Origin: an uncultured Clostridium sp.
Lineage (GTDB): Bacteria; Bacillota; Clostridia; Lachnospirales; Lachnospiraceae
Length of the DNA stretch: 11,619 nucleotides
Reading direction: 5' to 3'
NCBI GenBank assembly: GCA_900551225.1
Contig: URUZ01000144.1
Span: 1 to 11,619 of the forward strand
Under the pieces are notes generated by a model, which saw only the letters and a list, made by a program, of their open reading frames with translations, did not search any database and was not told the origin of the DNA. The position numbers and the translations under genes were made by a program. Below, piece by piece: positions 1 to 5,750 of the stretch. Numbering within the stretch: position 1 is the first letter of the stretch; every line of letters begins with the position of its first letter.

Positions 1-819
1 CTTGTATGCCGCGCCCCTTGCGAAGAGCACCGGCTCCGCAAATACCTTCCTGCGGTAACACACCAGCTTCATAAACTCCCCTGCCCAGTCCTGGCGGTCA
101 AAGCCTTTGCCGGTGAGGAAGATGGAGGAAAACAGCTTCTTGGTCAGCAGCCGCTCCCCGCAGGCGCAGAGTATCCGGTCCGCCAGGCGGCTTCCGCTGG
201 GCGTCTCCAGGATATCCAGGTTGAAGGCCTCCTCCATGTCCTCAAAGTCCGCCTGCACCATGTTCTTCTTCATGCCCCGCTGTACCTTCATCTCATAGTA
301 GCACAAGCGCTGGGAGGACAGGTCGAAGAGTCCTACCTGGTTGGTCCACAGCTCCTTTTTCTGGCTCAGCACATAGTACACAAAGCTTTCCATATGGGAA
401 ATGACATGGACCCTCTCCCTGGGTAATCCCAGAAAGTCCGCGCAGTACATTAGCGAGTCCATGATCTTAACATCTACTTTTTGGAGGGAGATTACCAGCT
501 GGGCAACCTGCTCCTCATGAAATTCCTGTTTGGGGTACTCCAGCATTTTCTGTATGAAAATGTTCAGCAGGCCGCTGCCTGTATAGCGGATCCCTCCGAT
601 GGTGGACGTACCGTCCTTTCCCACCATCTTTAAAAGCTTATCGACAATTACACCCTCGCCGATCAGGGTGCATGCATACGCCTGCTCTCCTGCCAGCCAG
701 GTCTCCTCCTCTTTCTTACGGCAGATCACCGTAGGAATCGTCCATGACTTTTCCTTATCATAACAGCAGATCCGTGTGTAATCGTCGTTTAGATCCAGCC
801 CAATTACAAGTCCGTCCAT
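1..819 (-). CDS. DUF5716 family protein, partial: divergent actin/Hsp70-like ATPase fold (C-terminus beyond window)
   Basis: The reading frame is open for 273 codons from an ATG at 819 to the window edge, so only the N-terminal part is seen. An AAGGGG ribosome site lies about 6-8 bases upstream, and the gene begins 14 bp after the DUF5717 stop, so the two are almost certainly cotranscribed. What I see: residues 5-17 (VIGLDLNDDYTRI) resemble the phosphate-1 loop of Hsp70/actin ATPases; residues 138-175 align by eye with the Hsp70 stretch around 'INEPTAAALAYG...DLGGGT', but phosphate-2 reads FDLSSQR without the glycines; residues 234-241 (FLTGKGFD) resemble the adenosine motif. There is no signal peptide or membrane segment, so it is probably cytosolic. 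The DUF5716 name rests on memory of the family and its DUF5717 partner. Biochemical role is unknown; ATP binding is plausible, and hydrolysis is doubtful. Confidence 0.75.
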   Translation of the reverse strand, partial: MDGLVIGLDLNDDYTRICCYDKEKSWTIPTVICRKKEEETWLAGEQAYACTLIGEGVIVDKLLKMVGKDGTSTIGGIRYTGSGLLNIFIQKMLEYPKQEFHEEQVAQLVISLQKVDVKIMDSLMYCADFLGLPRERVHVISHMESFVYYVLSQKKELWTNQVGLFDLSSQRLCYYEMKVQRGMKKNMVQADFEDMEEAFNLDILETPSGSRLADRILCACGERLLTKKLFSSIFLTGKGFDRQDWAGEFMKLVCYRRKVFAEPVLFARGAAYK

Positions 820-833
820 AGACAGCCCCTTTC

Positions 834-3800
834 TCACATAATCGGAAACAGCTCAGAGAGCACTGCGGCCTTTTTCAGATAATCTTCCATTGCCTTTTTA
901 AGGGCGGCTTCATCCTTCCTGCCCAGTGCAGTTCCCATTCTATTTAACAGGGCAAAGCGGCTGTTTTCCTTCCCATCCAGCTTGTGGTCGCAGGATACCT
1001 GCCCCGAATCCGCCAGAACGCGTTTGCCCTCTCTGTAATCGTATATCTGGTATTCCATGGTCTCCCCCTCAAACAGAACCTTCTGCTTGACGAAGATTCC
1101 CTGGTACACCCTCCGTATATCTTCACTGTGATACTGGTCTTCATGGGGCAGAATCCGCACCATCAGCTCCGGCCTGCCGTCCTTTTTGCCCAGGTATTCA
1201 ACCATGGCCTTATCCATCACATCCTCCGGCACAGCCATGTGTTTGGCCAGATCCCTGGTGTAGGCGAATATCAGGCCTTCCTGGATCAGAAGGCCGCCGA
1301 TCAGCCGGCACAGCTTCAGCTGGTCATCCTTTAAGGAATCGCAGGAAGCGTAATACCGGGTCAGGGCCAGCAGATAGATGGTGGGCACCTTGTCCTTCTC
1401 GATGCTGGAGTTCACTGCGCTCTCCAGATACTCGAACACCCGGCTGTCCACATTCCTGCGTTCCAGGAAATACTCCACGCTCTTCACCGTAAAATACGCC
1501 TTGACCACACTCTCCCTGGTCTTTTTCCTGGTGACATACAGCTGGAATACGGAATCGATCTGCTCAGTGTCCCCGGTAAACATCATCTGAGCCAGCAGGC
1601 GCTCCTCCAGATCATATGTCTCCACATGCTCCTTGACGCCCTGGACCAGCACCTCGTACATCTGGGCCACGGTGCCGTTGTAATGCTCACAAAGGTAGTC
1701 CAGGATCACGCTGTCATACCGTTCCTCCCTGAACACACCGTAGGCCATGTCCAGCAGAACATCATCCTGGTCAAACAGGTTCTGTAAGATCATCTTAGTG
1801 CACAGCTTCAGGCGCCGCGGGCTGCTGATGTATTCGCAGCCGTAGCAGCAGATCATCTCATAGGCCTCGTGGATGTAGTTCTGGCCGATCAGCGTCTCAC
1901 AGATCATCTGCCGCTGCTTAGTCTCCAGCCGCTCCTTGTCCATCTGCACCAGATAGGCGCAGTCAAAGGCAGACAGCTCCTCCTGGTCCCTGGAAGCCTT
2001 CCGGCAGTAATAATCCGTCACCAGGGCCGTCAGGCGCCGCTCATAGACCGGATTTAAGCTCATCTCCTCCATGATCTGCTCCACCAGCTCCGCCTGTTCG
2101 TCCCGTTCAATGCCATGTTCCAGAATGTTCCGGCACTCCTCCAGGCGCAGCATGGCGTGCTGGGGGTATACCTCATAACACTTCTTCAAAAGCTCCGGCT
2201 TATCCATCACCGGCACCTTCCAGTGCTTCACATCCAAATACCTGTTGCCGAAGGCATCCTGGAACAGCAGCACAATTTTATCCGAATAAATAGGCACATA
2301 GGCCACCTGGTCCTCCAGCAGATAGGCCTGGTCCTCGTTCAGCTCCTCATAGCGGACAATCACGTACTTCATCCGGCTGTCCCTGCATTTGATCCTGTAG
2401 GAACGCAGGATTCCGGGCAGCACCCGGGCCACCCGCACATCGATCATGTCCTTGTAGATCATATGGTCATAGATCACCGCCAGGCTGCTGTCAATCCTGG
2501 ACGCAAACAGTTGCTCCATGGCAAACTGCTCCATGGGCCGTGTATAGGTCTGGTACAGCTCCTGGGATGGATTCATGTAGAGAAGGATATTCTTGTACAG
2601 AATCAGACGGCTGTGGGTATCTAAATCCTTGTCGTAGGAGAAATACAGCAGCACCTCACGCGGCAGCAGGTGGCTGTAGTCCCCGGGCAGGGAGTACAGG
2701 AAATATTCGTACAGCCTGGTCAGATTGACGCCGCTTTCCAGAGCCAGCTCATACCAGGCAAAGGGCTGCGCGCCCTTGCGGTCTCCCTTGATCAAAATGC
2801 TGCATACCGCCTCCAAGACTTCGATCCGCGGATACAGTTCATAGATCCTGGTCATCAGGCGCTCATACATCCTGCGGTAATGGCGGATGGACAGTGCCAG
2901 ACGGGCAGCCCTCACAGCCAGCTCCTGGCTCACCATGCCCTTTTTAATGCCCAGGTACAGTACCTGCACCTCGAAGTCCCCCAGGTTGGCTAAAAGGCCC
3001 TGGTGGTTCTCTAAAAGCCCCACTGCCGCCGCATAGAGAAAGGGGCTGCGGCTGCCCTCATTGTACATGGACTTCATCCGCAGATACAGCTCCAGGGGAT
3101 TCTGCTTCAGGGTCTCGTCCAGCTTCACCAGAAGGAAGAACAGATACTCATAGGCAGCCGGTCCGCCCTCCAGGTACTTGTTCAGCAGACGGACCAATGT
3201 CTCCTTCTGGGACTCCGAGGGACTTAACAGATATCTCAGATACTGGTAGAAGCAATAGTTCACCACATGCTTTTCCCTTGTCTCCAGCACATGGTCCCTG
3301 CACTCGTCAAGTGCCAGGGACGCGGCTTCATTTTTACCGCCCAGCAGAAACAGCTCCGCCTGCAGCAGCTTCACCAGATCGTCCTCCCGGTAAGCCTCCC
3401 TGAGGTGGTCCACCTCCCGTGCCATCTGGTTCAGCAGCAGGGCCTGCTCGTAGATTCCCGACTCAAAATTCAGCCGCAGGGACAGGTAATGCAGCAGGCT
3501 GTCCTTGTCCATCCCCCTGTCCGCTTCCGGGTCCCGGTGGGTGATGTCCACCGTGCTGTCCCCCTCCGCCTCCAGGACAATGGTAAATGTCTCTTTCACC
3601 GACGAAATCCTGATCCGCCCAAAATTTTTGCCCCGGTGAAGCTTCTGGGGCCGAATGCGGTAGTACACGCTGCATTTCCCGCCGGAAAAATCCTGATCCG
3701 TCACACGACTCTGGAGCAGCTCTATAAATTCCTCGTCCGCCGACAGGTCCGCCGAAAGGTAGCCCCATCCGCTGCTTCTTATCTCAATTTTATCTTCAAT

Positions 3801-4424
3801 GGTCTCCAGGGGATTCTCATAGACCCGGTCTGCGGTATCCACCGTCAGCTCCACCGGCTCCTTGACCCCCAGCGCCACCAGAAACTCTTCCAGAAGATTC
3901 CTTCTGCCCGGCCTGCCCTTTAAACCGTCATAGATGGTCCGGCAGCGGGTGTCCTCCATAAAGGGCGCGTCCACAAAATCCTGGTATTCAAACAGCTGCA
4001 GTGCCCTGTCCAGATCCCTCTTGGCCAGGCGTCCGAAGTCATCGGCAGTCTTAAGGCTCTCAAGTGCCTCGCCGGAAGCTCCCGATTGAATGCGCAAAGA
4101 ATAAGGAACCTCTTTTTCACCGCCATTGGTTACCAGATAAAAGGATCCCTTAATAATTTCACCGTTTTCACAATATTTGCTGTTGACTTCGTATACAATC
4201 CGGTTTCGCAGGCCGCCGAAGGCGTTGTTTGCTATGGTCACCCTCGGACTGCTGGAATAAACGAGACCCTTGATGTTCAGACCGCCTGCGCTGTTCACCA
4301 GAATCTCTCCCCGGGCCGTGCTGCCTGCCTCCACATTTGCATTTATCTCTTCCGGGATAATGGCAAATTTCGGTACCTCGCTGTCAATGATGCCCTTGGC
4401 CAGCCGGTTAATCCGCTCTCTCAT
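834..4424 (-). CDS. DUF5717 family protein, 1196 residues, beta-sandwich plus helical-repeat architecture
   Basis: This is the largest gene in the window and has no characterised function. It starts at ATG 4424 behind a GGTGG ribosome site at 4429-4433. Residues 1-20 are charged with no signal sequence or membrane helix, so it is likely cytosolic. Residues about 20-115 and 190-292 are rich in beta-strand patterns and look like two Ig-like sandwiches. Residues about 305-1090 are almost wholly helical, rich in Leu/Tyr/Glu, and resemble divergent TPR-type or alpha-solenoid repeats. The last 100 or so residues return to beta pattern (a VLFEGETMEYQIYDY stretch) and end in a short helix. This looks like a scaffold or binding protein rather than an enzyme. 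The adjacent, co-oriented DUF5716 ATPase-like gene suggests the two products act together. The family assignment is from memory; domain limits are by eye. Confidence 0.78.
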   Translation of the reverse strand: MRERINRLAKGIIDSEVPKFAIIPEEINANVEAGSTARGEILVNSAGGLNIKGLVYSSSPRVTIANNAFGGLRNRIVYEVNSKYCENGEIIKGSFYLVTNGGEKEVPYSLRIQSGASGEALESLKTADDFGRLAKRDLDRALQLFEYQDFVDAPFMEDTRCRTIYDGLKGRPGRRNLLEEFLVALGVKEPVELTVDTADRVYENPLETIEDKIEIRSSGWGYLSADLSADEEFIELLQSRVTDQDFSGGKCSVYYRIRPQKLHRGKNFGRIRISSVKETFTIVLEAEGDSTVDITHRDPEADRGMDKDSLLHYLSLRLNFESGIYEQALLLNQMAREVDHLREAYREDDLVKLLQAELFLLGGKNEAASLALDECRDHVLETREKHVVNYCFYQYLRYLLSPSESQKETLVRLLNKYLEGGPAAYEYLFFLLVKLDETLKQNPLELYLRMKSMYNEGSRSPFLYAAAVGLLENHQGLLANLGDFEVQVLYLGIKKGMVSQELAVRAARLALSIRHYRRMYERLMTRIYELYPRIEVLEAVCSILIKGDRKGAQPFAWYELALESGVNLTRLYEYFLYSLPGDYSHLLPREVLLYFSYDKDLDTHSRLILYKNILLYMNPSQELYQTYTRPMEQFAMEQLFASRIDSSLAVIYDHMIYKDMIDVRVARVLPGILRSYRIKCRDSRMKYVIVRYEELNEDQAYLLEDQVAYVPIYSDKIVLLFQDAFGNRYLDVKHWKVPVMDKPELLKKCYEVYPQHAMLRLEECRNILEHGIERDEQAELVEQIMEEMSLNPVYERRLTALVTDYYCRKASRDQEELSAFDCAYLVQMDKERLETKQRQMICETLIGQNYIHEAYEMICCYGCEYISSPRRLKLCTKMILQNLFDQDDVLLDMAYGVFREERYDSVILDYLCEHYNGTVAQMYEVLVQGVKEHVETYDLEERLLAQMMFTGDTEQIDSVFQLYVTRKKTRESVVKAYFTVKSVEYFLERRNVDSRVFEYLESAVNSSIEKDKVPTIYLLALTRYYASCDSLKDDQLKLCRLIGGLLIQEGLIFAYTRDLAKHMAVPEDVMDKAMVEYLGKKDGRPELMVRILPHEDQYHSEDIRRVYQGIFVKQKVLFEGETMEYQIYDYREGKRVLADSGQVSCDHKLDGKENSRFALLNRMGTALGRKDEAALKKAMEDYLKKAAVLSELFPIM

Positions 4425-4450
4425 AGTACCACCGTATCTTTATCCTTTGC

Positions 4451-4466
4451 TCATAATGTATTATGA
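4451..4466. repeat. Perfect 16-bp palindrome, candidate operator
   Basis: TCATAAT-GT-ATTATGA has two perfect 7-bp arms with a 2-base centre. It covers the downstream part of the DUF5717 -10 box and the expected transcription start near 4456, the usual place for a repressor site. Relative to the predicted DUF4364 start near 4516 it lies at about -65 to -50. The neighbouring DUF4364 protein with its winged-helix-like N-terminus is the obvious candidate to bind here, but that is inference. A+T-rich spacers can form such palindromes by chance. Confidence 0.5.
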
Positions 4467-4491
4467 TAGCACATTTTGGCTTGAATTAAAA
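4463..4491 (-). promoter_or_regulatory. Probable promoter of the DUF5717-DUF5716 operon (extended -10)
   Basis: Read on the minus strand, a TATCAT -10 box (4468-4463) is directly preceded by TGC (4471-4469), an extended -10. A weak -35, TTTTAA (4491-4486), lies 17 bp upstream. Transcription would start near 4456, giving a leader of about 30 bases before ATG 4424. A second TTGACT hexamer at 4496-4491 is 22 bp from the -10, too far to serve. The -35 abuts and shares a base with the -35 of the divergent DUF4364 promoter. Confidence 0.5.
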
Positions 4492-4509
4492 GTCAAAAGT
4501 TGATATGAT
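4481..4509 (+). promoter_or_regulatory. Probable promoter of the DUF4364 gene
   Basis: TTGAAT (4481-4486) and TATGAT (4504-4509) are separated by exactly 17 bp, a good sigma-A type promoter. Transcription would begin at the adenines around 4515-4517. This leaves about 60 bases before the preferred start at 4576. An imperfect palindrome (4481-4496, TTGA...TCAA, 12 of 16 positions symmetric) overlaps the -35 and could be a second protein-binding site. Confidence 0.6.
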
Positions 4510-4561
4510 AAAGGAAATTGCAGTTATGCCCAGTATATTATGGCAAAACGAAAAGAACGAT

Positions 4562-4565
4562 GGAG
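4562..4565 (+). promoter_or_regulatory. Ribosome binding site deciding the DUF4364 start
   Basis: GGAG sits 10 bases before ATG 4576. The in-frame ATG at 4540 has only AGTATATT before it and no Shine-Dalgarno match. This favours the 172-residue product over the 184-residue one. Confidence 0.5.
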
Positions 4566-4575
4566 TGAGTGCGAG

Positions 4576-5094
4576 ATGCTGACAGAACCTATGACCCTAT
4601 ACAAACTGATGAATCTGTATATGTTAAAACAGGTGAATTTCCCGCTGACCAACGCTCAGCTGACGAATTTCTTTACAGAGCACGAGTACACCACTTATTT
4701 TACCCTCCAGCAGGCTTTAAATGAGCTGGAGGATGCCGGGCTGGTACACAAGGAGCCGAGTCACAACAGCACCCGCTACGAGATTACACGGGAGGGTGAG
4801 GAGACCCTGAACTTCTTCGGCAAGAATATCTCCCCCGCCATTGTCAGCGATATGGACCAGTACCTGAAGAATAACAAATTCCGGCTGCGGGAGGAGGTAG
4901 GCACCTCCGCAGACTACTATAAGGCCACCAACCAGGACTACATTGTCCACTGCGAGGTGCGGGAGGGCAAGACCGTGCTGATCCGTCTGGATCTGGCTCT
5001 GCCGGACAAGGAGCAGGCTGAGGCCATGTGCAACAACTGGAAGGAAAAAAGCCAGGAGATCTACTCATTTGCCATGAAAACCCTTCTCGCCTGA
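4576..5094 (+). CDS. DUF4364 family protein, putative winged-helix transcriptional regulator
   Basis: The only plus-strand gene: 172 residues from ATG 4576, or 184 if ATG 4540 is used. I recognise the DUF4364 pattern at the N-terminus: LYKLMNLYMLKQVNFPLTNA, then YFTLQQALNELEDAGLVHKE and a TRYEITREGEE strand pair. These read as helix-turn-helix plus wing of a winged helix, roughly residues 5-75. Residues about 100-172 form a mixed alpha/beta C-terminal domain of unknown role (VREGKTVLIRLDLALPDKEQ). There is no signal peptide or membrane helix. DNA binding has not, to my knowledge, been shown for this family, so a regulator role is inferred from fold pattern and from its position, divergent from the DUF5717 operon across a palindrome-bearing spacer. 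It converges on engB with only 23 bp between the two stop codons. Confidence 0.82.
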   Translation: MLTEPMTLYKLMNLYMLKQVNFPLTNAQLTNFFTEHEYTTYFTLQQALNELEDAGLVHKEPSHNSTRYEITREGEETLNFFGKNISPAIVSDMDQYLKNNKFRLREEVGTSADYYKATNQDYIVHCEVREGKTVLIRLDLALPDKEQAEAMCNNWKEKSQEIYSFAMKTLLA

Positions 5095-5108
5095 TCTGAC
5101 CGTGACGA

Positions 5109-5134
5109 AACCGCCGGCTAGTTTACCGGCGGTT
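5109..5134. terminator. Shared bidirectional hairpin between DUF4364 and engB
   Basis: AACCGCCGG (5109-5117) pairs perfectly with CCGGCGGTT (5126-5134) around an 8-base loop, a strong 9-bp G+C-rich stem. It lies between two converging genes and works on either strand. The following T-runs are weak: interrupted TTCTTCTGCATTTTC on the plus side, TTTCGTC on the minus side. The engB stop codon (5118-5120) lies in the loop, so a terminating engB ribosome would cover part of the stem. Confidence 0.7.
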
Positions 5135-5750
5135 CTTCTGCATTTTCTTCTTCCTGGTCCTGTTCAGGCTGCATATTCTTTTCAATCAAAGCCCAAATCT
5201 CATCTCTTCCCTGCTTGGTTTCCGCTGAAAATGGAATAAGAATTCCATCTTTTTCCATCTGCAGACCGGTACGGATCAGCTTCACCTGCTTGGCGATCTG
5301 GCTGCGCTTGATTTTGTCCAGCTTGGTGGCTATGATCACGGGGTGATATCCGTTGTACACCACCCACTCGTACATGGACTTATCGTTGGCCGACGGCTCG
5401 TGGCGGATATCCACCAGCAGGAACACCATTTTCAGCACAGGGGACTGGCGCAGGTAGCGCTCAATCATCTTCCCCCACTTCTCCTTGGCTTCCAGGGACA
5501 CCTTGGCATAGCCGTATCCCGGCAGATCCACAAAATACACCGCATCATTGATGTTGTAGAAATTGATGGTCTGGGTCTTTCCCGGTGAGGAGGACGTCCT
5601 GGCATATGCCTTCCTGTTCATCAGGGCATTGATCAGGGACGACTTGCCCACATTGGACTTGCCTGAAAAGGCAAATTCCGGGAGAATATTCTCCGGCATG
5701 CGGCTGGTTACGCCGCACACTGTCTCCAGATTGACACTTTTAATTACCAT
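5118..5750 (-). CDS. engB: EngB/YsxC (YihA) ribosome-biogenesis GTPase
   Basis: A 210-residue GTP-binding protein of the TrmE-Era-EngA-YihA-Septin class, needed in Bacillus subtilis and E. coli relatives for late 50S subunit assembly. All G motifs are present: G1 GKSNVGKS at residues 30-37, the G2 threonine region TQT at 59-61, G3 DLPG at 75-78 followed by the family's YGYAK, G4 TKLD at 142-145 (TKxD rather than NKxD is usual here), and G5 SAE at 175-177. The C-terminus is an acidic tail (residues about 194-210). Length is normal for the family. The start ATG overlaps the end of lon by 11 bp, and its AAGGAG ribosome site, 9 bases upstream, lies inside lon, so translation of the two is probably coupled. 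The neighbour order lon-engB is conserved in many Firmicutes. Confidence 0.97.
   Translation of the reverse strand: MVIKSVNLETVCGVTSRMPENILPEFAFSGKSNVGKSSLINALMNRKAYARTSSSPGKTQTINFYNINDAVYFVDLPGYGYAKVSLEAKEKWGKMIERYLRQSPVLKMVFLLVDIRHEPSANDKSMYEWVVYNGYHPVIIATKLDKIKRSQIAKQVKLIRTGLQMEKDGILIPFSAETKQGRDEIWALIEKNMQPEQDQEEENAEEPPVN

Noticed and set aside
2115..3923. Long plus-strand open frames (for example 2115-2624 and 3267-3923) opposite the DUF5717 gene
   Set aside because: They are antisense shadows of a G+C-rich gene, rich in His/Gln/Leu with no domain pattern and no ribosome sites. The minus-strand frame is continuous for 1196 codons.
4491..4507. CtsR-like half site AGTCAAA in the divergent spacer
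   Set aside because: The second heptamer at the required spacing reads TGATATG, not a match, so it is not a tandem CtsR box.
4526..4582. 18-codon leader ORF ending in ATGCTGA, overlapping the DUF4364 start
   Set aside because: It has an AAGGA 10 bases upstream and an appealing coupled overlap, but the predicted transcript starts at about 4515-4517, so that ribosome site would lie at or upstream of the 5' end. It would only matter if an earlier promoter exists.
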